In this document: in pieces, positions 1 to 4,493 of the stretch
Layout of the letters: each line of letters opens with the position of its first letter
How positions within the stretch are numbered: the stretch's first letter is position 1
From: CAZJJK01 sp964546285
GTDB taxonomy: Bacteria; Spirochaetota; Spirochaetia; Treponematales; Breznakiellaceae
Assembly: GCA_964546285.1 (NCBI GenBank)
Contig: CAZJJK010000146.1
Span: forward strand, 1-5,138
DNA length: 5,138 nucleotides
Reading direction: 5' to 3'
The notes under the pieces: model-generated
The model's database searches: none
Told to the model about the DNA's origin: nothing
The model's input: the letters and a program-made list of their open reading frames with translations, nothing else
Made by a program: the position numbers and the translations under genes

Positions 1-13
1 GTTTTTGCGTCAT
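1..13 (-). CDS. 5' end of a minus-strand gene running off the window
   Basis: Only four codons are visible, reading leftward from an ATG at 13-11 (M-T-Q-K). The reason to call it is comparative: the sequence upstream of this ATG is repeated at 1854-1910, where a minus-strand ATG sits at the matching position. In both copies a GAGG ribosome binding site (plus-strand CCTC at 21-24 and 1864-1867) lies exactly 7 nt before the ATG. The first codons differ between copies (MTQK versus MNRK). The product is unknown, and nothing can be said about length or function. Confidence 0.35.
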
Positions 14-92
14 GGCGGTACCTCGCGCGGGCTTGGGATATATAGCTGTAGTGTAACACGGATTGGGGGAGAATGCGAAAAACGGGGGGATG

Positions 93-121
93 TTGACAAC
101 ACAACATATAGATTGCATGAT
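93..121 (+). promoter_or_regulatory. Probable hicAB promoter with palindromic -35 region
   Basis: TTGACA at 93-98 is a perfect -35 hexamer. With 17-bp spacing a CATGAT (4 of 6 matches to TATAAT) falls at 116-121. The -35 lies inside GTTGACAAC (92-100), a perfect GTTG/CAAC inverted repeat that could be part of a HicB operator, since HicB-type antitoxins commonly autorepress. Transcription would begin within a few bases of the hicA ATG at 127, and no Shine-Dalgarno sequence is visible there, so the mRNA may be leaderless or nearly so. The -10 is weak, so its exact position is inferred. Confidence 0.5.
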
Positions 122-126
122 TAACC

Positions 127-318
127 ATGACCGGGAAACAAGTAATTAAAGTCCTAAAACGGAATGGCTGGTTCGTAGATCGCATTTCCGGTTCGCACTA
201 CATTATGGTAAAAGACGGATACAGAGCTGTTCCGGTGCCGGTCCACGGCAACGAAGATATTGGCACTTTCGCCAGCAGGATCTTAAAGGAAGCTGGCATC
301 GACAATGATAAGAGGTAG
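127..318 (+). CDS. hicA: HicA-type toxin (mRNA interferase)
   Basis: This 63-residue protein has the usual size and layout of HicA, a small double-stranded-RNA-binding-fold toxin that cleaves mRNA and is neutralised by HicB. The N-terminus (MTGKQVIKVLKRNGW) is typical, as is the GSHY motif at residues 22-25, which contains the expected catalytic histidine (H24). A VPVPVHG segment (residues 35-41) and a C-terminal ASRILKEAGI helix (49-58) also fit the family. ATG127 is chosen because it starts the conserved N-terminal helix exactly. No clear ribosome binding site precedes it, so leaderless or weak initiation is likely. The gene ends 3 bp before hicB, forming a toxin-first operon as usual for hicAB. 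No damage is seen, so it is probably functional. Confidence 0.9.
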   Translation: MTGKQVIKVLKRNGWFVDRISGSHYIMVKDGYRAVPVPVHGNEDIGTFASRILKEAGIDNDKR

Positions 319-321
319 GTC

Positions 322-735
322 ATGGTTTATTATTGTAGATTGGAACCTGAAATTTCCGTGTTCAACGTCGTTTTCCCTGACGTTCCTAACGCCATCACCT
401 TTGGCCATACGGTGGAAGAAGCCTTAGCCAATGCTAAAGAAGCGCTTGATGGCGTACTGGAAAGCGATATCGCTCACGGTTTTCCATTGCCGGAAGCTAA
501 AGCCCACCAAGCCGCTGGCTACTATCCAGTGGAAGCCGCTCCGCATATCATCGTCGCTTGGGAAATCCGTAAACTGCGCGGCGAAAGGACCCAATCGGAG
601 ATCGCCGCGAAGCTCGGTTTCAGCTACCAAGCCTACCAACGCCTGGAAAACCCGTCAAAGGGTAATCCGACCATCAAGACCTTGGAACGCATAGCCAGAG
701 TCCTCGGAAAACGCTTGGAGATCAGGATCGCGTAA
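322..735 (+). CDS. hicB: HicB-type antitoxin with C-terminal XRE/Cro helix-turn-helix
   Basis: This 137-residue protein is the expected partner of the toxin gene just upstream. Residues 1 to about 60 form the HicB domain (partial RNase H-like fold that docks on HicA). They show the family signature of an FPDVP stretch (18-22) followed by the helix VEEALANAKEAL (31-42). Residues about 78-132 form an XRE-type DNA-binding domain with a clear helix-turn-helix (TQSEIAAKLGFSYQAYQRLE, 90-109), used to repress the promoter. Translation starts at ATG322, 6 nt after AGAGG (311-315), which lies in the end of hicA, so toxin and antitoxin synthesis are probably coupled. The usual glycine-containing turn after FPD-P is replaced by NAITFGHT, a minor variation. 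It looks intact, so the pair should form a complete TA module. Confidence 0.9.
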   Translation: MVYYCRLEPEISVFNVVFPDVPNAITFGHTVEEALANAKEALDGVLESDIAHGFPLPEAKAHQAAGYYPVEAAPHIIVAWEIRKLRGERTQSEIAAKLGFSYQAYQRLENPSKGNPTIKTLERIARVLGKRLEIRIA

Positions 736-829
736 TCGATGCTGATCTTGATCGCAAAATTCCGGAAAATGCAAAGAATTCGAGCTCAGTCGGAACCGAA
801 CGATTAAAATCATACTTCAAAAAGCTTTC
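736..829. other. Short non-coding gap between hicB and the mobile element
   Basis: No terminator, RNA gene or antitoxin N-terminus could be recognised here. The only ATG-started plus-strand frame (739, 23 codons) resembles nothing known. The missing front half of the antitoxin remnant found right of the element is not present on this side in any plus-strand frame, which implies a deletion or rearrangement as well as insertion. Confidence 0.5.
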
Positions 830-832
830 TAA

Positions 833-1018
833 CTGCTGCCAATTTTGTTGCACATGTATCTTCATTTTTAGAAAGGACATGAATAAGTACCATCACAGGT
901 CTTAAGTCGGAACTAGTACTAAGCGGGCTAGTAAAATCAAAGCATAGATTCGTAGTCTCGTCGTTTCCATTGCTTTTCGATAATTAGTATCTTAAAGCTT
1001 CAACAAAATTGGCAGCAG
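833..1018. mobile_element. MITE-like non-autonomous element, 186 bp, with 18-bp perfect terminal inverted repeats
   Basis: The left end CTGCTGCCAATTTTGTTG (833-850) and right end CAACAAAATTGGCAGCAG (1001-1018) are perfect inverted repeats. A TAA triplet flanks each side (830-832 and 1019-1021), consistent with a 3-bp target duplication. Some IS5-family groups make TNA-type 3-bp duplications, but assignment to that family is only an inference. The interior is AT-rich, has stops in the frames checked and encodes no transposase, so the element could only move with an enzyme supplied elsewhere. Its left end recurs at 4977-5000, which supports a mobile family present in several copies. It lies directly against the truncated antitoxin frame, at the point where that frame loses its upstream part. 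Confidence 0.8.
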
Positions 1019-1021
1019 TAA

Positions 1022-1114
1022 ATTTTCGGTACCTGGACGGTTGAGGGGAAAAAAGAATTTCAAACCCGGATCAAAGACTTGGAAGAAGTTGATGAAGCGG
1101 ATTGGCATAAATGA
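1022..1114 (+). pseudogene. Truncated antitoxin (VapB-like) C-terminal remnant
   Basis: A frame open from just after a TAA stop (1019-1021) encodes 30 residues: IFGTWTVEGK, then EFQTRIKDLEEVDEADWHK at the end, stopping at TGA 1112-1114. The stop overlaps the vapC start as ATGA, the classic antitoxin-toxin overlap. The acidic, Trp-containing tail resembles the toxin-binding ends of antitoxins paired with PIN toxins. There is no ATG, GTG or TTG with a ribosome binding site that could give a complete antitoxin. The DNA-binding N-terminus is missing, and the mobile element abuts the break. Family assignment rests mainly on position and the tail's character. Confidence 0.6.
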
Positions 1115-1641
1115 ACAAAATACTGCTGGACACCACCGCATACAGCGAATTCATGGGAGGCAATCAGGAGATATTTGAGGTATTTGCCGAAACAGAAACC
1201 ATCTATGTATCCACCATCCTGATTGGCGAACTGTATGCCGGTTTTTTCGGCGGGAATCGGTATGCCGCTCATACCGATGAACTAAAACGCTTCCTGAGAA
1301 AAGAAGTCGTGGCGCTAATAAATGTCACTCTGGAAACAGCCGAGATTTTCAGCGAGATCAAGGCGGAATTACACGCAAAAGGCAAAATGATACCACCAAA
1401 CGATATCTGGATAGCGGCTCATGGTATAGAAACCGGTTCCAAGCTGATCACCTTTGATTCGCATTTTAAAGAGATCAGGGCCTGCGCTTATGGCGGAACA
1501 GCTAGGATCTGTCCTAATTGTTTCTCCGCCGATTATTCCCAGAATCTAGCTTCAGGCTTGACAAGCAAAAGGCTCTTGCATAAGCCAAGGGCTTCTGTAA
1601 TTTGCCCATATAGAAGAAGTATTTTATTTGTTATTTCGTAA
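1111..1641 (+). CDS. vapC: VapC-type PIN-domain ribonuclease toxin, 3' end frameshifted
   Basis: Residues 1 to about 122 are a complete PIN fold, the Mg-dependent RNase of VapC toxins. The start MNKILLDTTAYSE carries D7, GELYAG carries E40, PPNDIWIAA carries D98 and ITFDSHF carries D116, so all four acidic metal-binding positions are present. After FKEI (119-122) the protein stops looking like VapC and continues with a 54-residue cysteine- and arginine-rich tail to a TAA at 1639-1641 (176 aa in all, long for the family). In another frame the DNA reads Q-G-L-R-L-W-R-N-S-stop (1476-1505). This is the normal VapC ending, so one base has been lost near 1474-1476. The ancestral product would be 131 residues ending at TAG 1503-1505. 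The cognate antitoxin upstream is truncated, so this is probably a decaying orphan toxin. Whether the altered tail abolishes activity cannot be judged. Confidence 0.8.
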   Translation: MNKILLDTTAYSEFMGGNQEIFEVFAETETIYVSTILIGELYAGFFGGNRYAAHTDELKRFLRKEVVALINVTLETAEIFSEIKAELHAKGKMIPPNDIWIAAHGIETGSKLITFDSHFKEIRACAYGGTARICPNCFSADYSQNLASGLTSKRLLHKPRASVICPYRRSILFVIS

Positions 1642-1660
1642 GGCGACCTCATTAGGCATC
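1506..1660. other. Out-of-frame tail of the vapC reading frame; no independent feature
   Basis: Past the ancestral vapC stop (1505) this stretch is read only as the aberrant VapC tail. It contains a TTGACA (1558-1563) without a good -10 and a small AAGCC/GGCTT stem (1582-1586/1590-1594) without a T-run. Neither is convincing as a promoter or terminator. Confidence 0.4.
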
Positions 1661-1661
1661 C

Positions 1662-1687
1662 ATGATAGCATCATTCGATACTATCAT
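1662..1687. other. Strong hairpin (11-bp arms with one mismatch, 4-nt loop)
   Basis: Arms ATGATAGCATC (1662-1672) and GATACTATCAT (1677-1687) pair at 10 of 11 positions around an ATTC loop. There is no adjoining T-run on either strand, so it is not a textbook intrinsic terminator. It overlaps the final TGA (1673-1671) of the minus-strand frame at 1671-1856, so it could mark that gene's 3' end. It also lies between the frameshifted vapC end and that frame, where it could block convergent transcripts. Confidence 0.55.
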
Positions 1688-1856
1688 CAAGCATTTCCAG
1701 GGCCAGCGTCGTTAAGCAAGCACCCGTGCAGGCCCCTTTCCCGATCACCAGCGCCCCCCGCTTGCCGGTCTAGGCGGAAAGGGAGGCGGGCGTCAAGACA
1801 GCCAGCGCCTCTAGAATGGCGATCAATATCGATCTGGAAACTCGTTTTCGGTTCAT
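1671..1856 (-). pseudogene. Small minus-strand gene with signal-peptide-like start, interrupted by an amber codon
   Basis: From ATG 1856-1854 the minus strand reads a basic N-terminus (MNRKRVSRS), a hydrophobic stretch (ILIAILEALAVL) and TPASLSA, then TAG at 1772-1770 (28 residues). The same frame then continues open for 32 more codons (TGKRGALVIGKGACTGACL, then TTLALEMLDDSIE) to TGA at 1673-1671. The start is supported by GAGG 7 nt upstream, conserved in the repeat copy at the window's left end, and by a TATAAA (1887-1882) about 25 nt upstream. The N-terminus looks like an export signal ending in a possible ASLSA cleavage site. The most likely reading is a small exported protein gene killed by a stop codon. 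A genuine 28-residue membrane peptide, or a sequencing error, are the alternatives. I do not recognise the family. Confidence 0.45.
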
Positions 1857-1975
1857 GGCGATGCCTCGTACGGGCTTGGGATTTATAGCTGTAGTGTAGC
1901 ACGGATTGGGAGCTTGCGAAATGGAGAGGAAAGTTGGTGACAACACAACAGATTGATCGAGTTATCATAACGGGT
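1844..1975. repeat. Diverged direct repeat, copy 2
   Basis: This is the counterpart of 1-134. It keeps the minus-strand gene start and ribosome binding site at its left and the GACAACACAAC block at its right. Two changes matter: the TTGACA that forms the hicA -35 in copy 1 reads GTGACA here, and the position of the hicA ATG reads ATA (1967-1969). The control region thus survives without an intact hicA gene behind it. Confidence 0.8.
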
Positions 1976-1990
1976 CAAGAATGTACATAA
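1967..1990 (+). pseudogene. Possible remnant of a second hicA start
   Basis: Aligned with copy 1 from AGATTG onward, the spacing to the hicA start is preserved exactly (11 nt between AGATTG and the start codon in both copies). Here the start reads ATA, followed by ACG GGT CAA GAA TGT ACA and a TAA stop (1988-1990). That gives (M)TGQECT against MTGKQVI in the intact gene. The match is short, so the call depends on the conserved spacing and the flanking repeat. Confidence 0.35.
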
Positions 1991-2016
1991 TGAAGTGATC
2001 TGAAAAAGGCTTCGCT

Positions 2017-2046
2017 TTCTCACGAAACGTTCTGAGTCTGTATAAT
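2017..2046 (+). promoter_or_regulatory. Possible promoter with perfect TATAAT
   Basis: TATAAT lies at 2041-2046, with TTCTCA (4 of 6 to the -35 consensus) at 2017-2022 and 18-bp spacing. A transcript would begin around 2053, just before the inverted repeat at 2058-2137, and would run toward arsR. The -35 is weak and no gene follows directly, so its function is uncertain. Confidence 0.35.
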
Positions 2047-2057
2047 TTGAATTGGGT

Positions 2058-2137
2058 GAATATCGATTTAAACAGGATATTATTGTTATCTAAACACTCT
2101 GCCGGACAAGCTCCGCTGGTGTAAGGTATCGATATTC
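2058..2137 (+). other. 80-nt segment closed by a 10-bp perfect inverted repeat; possible structured RNA
   Basis: GAATATCGAT (2058-2067) pairs perfectly with ATCGATATTC (2128-2137). Nested inside are ACAC/GTGT (2094-2097/2119-2122) and CGGA/TCCG (2103-2106/2112-2115) around a CAAGC loop, so the whole can fold as one branched-free stem. No coding frame crosses it. A perfect TATAAT begins 17 bp upstream. It might be a small RNA, a leader element upstream of arsR, or the paired ends of a tiny repeat element. It matches no RNA class that I recognise. Confidence 0.35.
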
Positions 2138-2176
2138 CCGAAAATCGCTAGCTTTACCTTAACGTTGGGTTTCCTC

Positions 2177-2210
2177 TTGACATTAAATGCAATAATGCGC
2201 ATATTCGCAT
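2177..2210 (+). promoter_or_regulatory. arsR operon promoter and probable ArsR operator
   Basis: TTGACA (2177-2182) is followed after 17 bp by CATATT (2200-2205, 4 of 6). A perfect inverted repeat ATGCG/CGCAT (2195-2199 and 2206-2210) brackets the -10 box, which is where an autoregulatory ArsR dimer would be expected to bind and occlude RNA polymerase. Transcription would start at or next to ATG2213, so a leaderless arsR message is likely. The -35 is strong; operator identity is inferred from position and symmetry. Confidence 0.6.
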
Positions 2211-2212
2211 AT

Positions 2213-2563
2213 ATGAATCAAACGATAGAGGCTTTTAGGGCTATCGGCGAAGCTACCCGCTTCAGAATTCTCAGGCTCCTCGTGGATTGCGGGCTCGATC
2301 TCTGCGCCTGCGAACTTAAGGACGCCCTGGACAAACCCCAGTACGCGATATCAAAGGCGATGACAGCCCTCGTGGCCGCCGGCGTACTGACCGAGAGGCG
2401 GGAAAGCCGCATGATGTTTTATTCCCTCATCGATTCAAAGGTGAATAAGGCGCTCTACGCGGCGGTAGCCGCCGCCACACTCACACCGGAACTTAAGGAA
2501 GACTCGGATCGGCTTGAACGGCGTTTAGCGGATAGAGTTGAAGGCTCGTGCGTGAGGTGTTGA
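2213..2563 (+). CDS. arsR: ArsR-family metalloid-responsive transcriptional repressor
   Basis: The 116-residue product is a winged helix-turn-helix dimer of the ArsR/SmtB family that should leave DNA on binding As(III) or Sb(III). MNQTIEAFRAIGEATRFRILRLL covers the N-terminal helices with the family's TRFRIL signature (15-20). DLCACEL (29-35) gives the CxC pair C31/C33 of the classic ELCVCDL-type arsenite site, with C26 nearby as a third candidate ligand. YAISKAMTALVAAGVL (44-59) is the recognition helix region, and the wing is RRESRMMFYSL (62-72). The tail ends SCVRC (C113, C116), an extra cysteine pair. ATG2213 is preferred over in-frame TTG2165 and ATG2195 because the promoter lies at 2177-2205 and the family homology begins at MNQT. 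It is the first gene of the ars operon and probably controls it. Confidence 0.9.
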   Translation: MNQTIEAFRAIGEATRFRILRLLVDCGLDLCACELKDALDKPQYAISKAMTALVAAGVLTERRESRMMFYSLIDSKVNKALYAAVAAATLTPELKEDSDRLERRLADRVEGSCVRC

Positions 2564-2659
2564 GTACTGAGGCGGAGGAGCCAAACCGATACAGGCCCGA
2601 AGGCTGTTGGAAGAAAGCGCGCATCGACGCGCGGCAATACGCAGGCTAAGGAGAAGAGT
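2564..2659 (+). promoter_or_regulatory. arsR-thioredoxin spacer with GC-rich hairpin and strong ribosome binding site
   Basis: This is the largest gap inside the operon (96 bp). It contains a GCGCG/CGCGC stem (2617-2621/2628-2632) with a 6-nt loop and no T-run, so it could set the ratio of arsR to downstream message or stabilise a processed end. AAGGAG (2648-2653) sits 6 nt before ATG2660, a strong start for the next gene. No separate promoter is obvious. Confidence 0.5.
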
Positions 2660-2899
2660 ATGAAGGTTCAGATTCTGGGGATGGGCTGCCCAAAGTGCAA
2701 AACGTTGGAACAGAATGCGCGTGCGGCGATAGCTGAACTCGGGCTTGCGGCCGACATAGAGAAGGTCGCGGATTCGGATAAGATCATGGAAATGGGCGTA
2801 ATGATGACCCCGGCCTTAGCTGTCGACGATACGGTGAAAAGCGTGGGTAAGGTGCTCACCAAGGATCAGATCGTCGCTATTCTTAAGGGAGCGAACTAA
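2660..2899 (+). CDS. Small thioredoxin/glutaredoxin-fold redox protein (CPKC; MTH895/TM0996-like)
   Basis: This 79-residue cytoplasmic protein matches the short thioredoxin-like family often called 'redox-active disulfide protein 2' or thioredoxin_3. It opens with a beta strand, MKVQILG, then the redox motif C10-P-K-C13. The MMTPALAVDD segment (48-57) carries the cis-proline (P51) that faces the active site in thioredoxin folds, and TKDQIVAIL (67-75) is the last helix. Members often sit beside PF03773 permeases, as here. It could recycle the disulfide formed by ArsC or deliver thiol-bound metalloid to the permease; both are inferences. Its start has a strong AAGGAG, and it ends 1 bp before the next gene. 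Confidence 0.85.
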   Translation: MKVQILGMGCPKCKTLEQNARAAIAELGLAADIEKVADSDKIMEMGVMMTPALAVDDTVKSVGKVLTKDQIVAILKGAN

Positions 2900-2900
2900 G

Positions 2901-3284
2901 ATGGCGGGATGTGCATGTGGATGCGATGGGAAAAGCATGGTTTTGATCTCCGCCTGCTCGGGCGCTGCCAATACGGGACTTCTGGCTGACCAGGTAGCGA
3001 GGGGCTTGCGTGATTTGGGCGCGGGGTCCCTGACCTGTCTCGCGGCCCTGGGAGCGGGGAATACCGGTTTTGTGGAATCGGCCAAGATGGCAGACCGGAA
3101 TATCGTGATCGACGGCTGTCTGGTCGGCTGCGGCACGAAGATATTCGCGAAGCAAGGGATGGATTGTGAACAATATGTGATGACGGATTTCGGGATTAAG
3201 AAGGGTAGAACCGCCATCACAGCCGAAATCGTCGCGGATACTGTACAAGCCGTGAAAATGAAGATCTGCGAGATGAAAAAATGA
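2901..3284 (+). CDS. Cysteine-rich DGC-domain protein (putative zinc-binding, PF08859-like)
   Basis: This 127-residue protein carries the motif VIDGCLVGCG (69-78), whose D71-G72-C73 names the DGC family, with C77 close by. Other cysteines are at 4, 6, 8 (N-terminal CACGC), 19 (SACSGAANTG, 18-26), 46, 89 and 123: nine in all, which fits a metal- or metalloid-binding role. The family's biochemical function is not established. Its place between a redox protein and an export permease suggests handling of a thiolate-bound ligand. No signal peptide is seen, so it should be cytoplasmic. A GGGAG (2887-2891) inside the end of the preceding gene precedes ATG2901, and its stop overlaps the permease start (ATGA), so translation is probably coupled. 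Confidence 0.8.
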   Translation: MAGCACGCDGKSMVLISACSGAANTGLLADQVARGLRDLGAGSLTCLAALGAGNTGFVESAKMADRNIVIDGCLVGCGTKIFAKQGMDCEQYVMTDFGIKKGRTAITAEIVADTVQAVKMKICEMKK

Positions 3285-4477
3285 GCGGCAAGGAATGGTC
3301 GCCCGCGAAAAAGCTTCTGCTTCTCGCGGGGGTTTTCATCGCGGCTTATTTCATTCCCTTCGCCAACCCGAGGGTCGCGGGCGCGTTGAACGAGGCCTTT
3401 CTTATGCTGGGCGAGTACGCCCGCGACCACGTTCTCCTCTGCCTTGTGCCGGCCATGTTCATCGCGGGCGCCATCACCGTGTTCCTGAATCAACAGGCAG
3501 TGTTGCGCTACCTGGGGCCGGACGCGAAACGCGTTACAGCCTATGGCGTAGCCTCGGTGTCGGGCGCCATTCTCGCGGTATGTTCCTGCACCGTACTGCC
3601 CATCTTCAAGGGCATCTACAAGAAGGGCGCGGGACTAGGTCCCGCCGTGGCTTTCCTCTACTCCGGACCCGCGATCAACATTCTCGCCATCGTCATGTCC
3701 GCCAAGGTGTTTGGGTGGCGGCTCGGCCTCGCGCGGATCGTGGGCGCCGTGCTTTTTTCCGTGGTGATCGGCCTTATGATGGCCCTTCTCTATCGTAAGG
3801 AAGACAAGGCCCGCATTGCCGACACCAGGCTCTTCGCGGCGGATGAGGATCAAGCGACACGCGGCCTCGGCAAGATGATCGCGTATATGGCGAGCATGAT
3901 CGGCATACTCGTATTCGCCAACTGGGCTAATTCCAAGGGAGGAAGCGCGCTTTGGGACGCGATTTACTCCGCGAAATGGTGGATAACGGGAGCCTTCGCC
4001 TTGAGTCTCGCCTATGCCGTGGTCCGATGGTTCTCTCGTGACGAACGTCTTGAGTGGGTCGCGGCCACCCGCGATTTCAGCCTTCAGATACTGCCGCTTC
4101 TCTTTGGCGGGGTCTTGATCGCGGGCTTCCTCCTGGGAAGGCCCGGCCACAATGCCTTAATCCCGACCGAGTGGATCGCTCGGCTCCTTGGCGGCAATTC
4201 GCTGTTCGCGAATTTCTTCGCGTCGGTATCGGGTGCTCTTATGTACTTCGCGACCCTCACCGAGATTCCCATCGTACAGGGACTCATCGGTGCCGGTATG
4301 GGCCAAGGCCCAGCCCTGGCCCTGCTTCTCGCGGGACCGAGCCTGTCACTGCCGTCTATCCTCGTCATCGCGGGAGAAATCGGCTGGAAGAAAACGGCCA
4401 CCTATGTCAGCCTAGTGGTCGCGCTTTCCACGCTCGCTGGCTTCGCCTTTGGCGCGGTCTTTGGCATGACAAACTGA
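3281..4477 (+). CDS. PF03773-family permease (ArsP/YraQ-like), probable metalloid exporter
   Basis: This 398-residue inner-membrane protein has about ten hydrophobic segments (roughly 11-26, 50-70, 88-108, 118-140, 150-171, 198-213, 233-249, 267-286, 308-325, 341-363, 374-395). The family signature AVCSCTVLPIF (99-109), with C101/C103, is followed by GPAVAFLYSGPAINILAI (120-137); a related half-repeat appears at GPALALLLAGPSLSLPSI (343-360). A charged loop (172-197) separates the halves. Relatives include ArsP, which exports trivalent organoarsenicals, and uncharacterised YraQ-type permeases. In this operon, without arsB or acr3, it is the only candidate exporter; whether it moves inorganic or methylated arsenic cannot be read from sequence. 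The start overlaps the previous stop by 4 bp, and the next gene follows after 16 bp. Confidence 0.85.
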   Translation: MSGKEWSPAKKLLLLAGVFIAAYFIPFANPRVAGALNEAFLMLGEYARDHVLLCLVPAMFIAGAITVFLNQQAVLRYLGPDAKRVTAYGVASVSGAILAVCSCTVLPIFKGIYKKGAGLGPAVAFLYSGPAINILAIVMSAKVFGWRLGLARIVGAVLFSVVIGLMMALLYRKEDKARIADTRLFAADEDQATRGLGKMIAYMASMIGILVFANWANSKGGSALWDAIYSAKWWITGAFALSLAYAVVRWFSRDERLEWVAATRDFSLQILPLLFGGVLIAGFLLGRPGHNALIPTEWIARLLGGNSLFANFFASVSGALMYFATLTEIPIVQGLIGAGMGQGPALALLLAGPSLSLPSILVIAGEIGWKKTATYVSLVVALSTLAGFAFGAVFGMTN

Positions 4478-4493
4478 CAACTAGGAGCAAGTA

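Larger units (their letters stand above)
1..134. repeat. Diverged direct repeat, copy 1 (intergenic region before hicA)
   Basis: This stretch is repeated, diverged but colinear, at 1844-1975. The best block, 11-67 against 1854-1910, matches at 51 of 57 positions by direct counting. Similarity continues with small gaps through the GACAACACAAC block (95-105 against 1939-1949) and AGATTG, and then into the first codons of hicA. The repeat spans a divergent intergenic region: a minus-strand gene start on its left and hicA on its right. It therefore looks like a duplicated control region, not a transposon end. Confidence 0.8.

Noticed and set aside
829..1020. Integron attC site or cassette array around the TA genes
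   Set aside because: TA cassettes and repeats suggested it, but the repeat ends do not show the GTTRRRY/RYYYAAC core sites in the right arrangement, and the perfect ends with TAA flanks fit a transposable element better.
1558..1586. Promoter with TTGACA at 1558
   Set aside because: No acceptable -10 at 16-18 bp spacing and no gene starts downstream on the plus strand.
1628..1888. Plus-strand open frame of 86 codons rich in Pro, Arg and Ser
   Set aside because: No ribosome binding site, low-complexity composition, and it lies antisense to the better-supported minus-strand start at 1856 and across the repeat.
1687..1968. Minus-strand open frame of 93 codons
   Set aside because: It starts inside the repeat with no ribosome binding site, and a different minus-strand frame has a conserved GAGG and start in both repeat copies.
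1..1975. CRISPR array
   Set aside because: Only two diverged copies of a long repeat about 1.84 kb apart; no short regularly spaced repeats exist.
2165..2212. Upstream starts for arsR (TTG2165 or ATG2195)
   Set aside because: They would place the start within or upstream of the TTGACA/-10 promoter and add residues before the family's normal N-terminus.
2816..3493. Long minus-strand open frame (225 codons) opposite the DGC and permease genes
   Set aside because: It is antisense to genes with clear family motifs and has no recognisable domain; long antisense frames are common in GC-rich genes.
3635..4150. Minus-strand open frame of 171 codons within the permease
   Set aside because: Shadow of the permease; highly charged composition without a domain.
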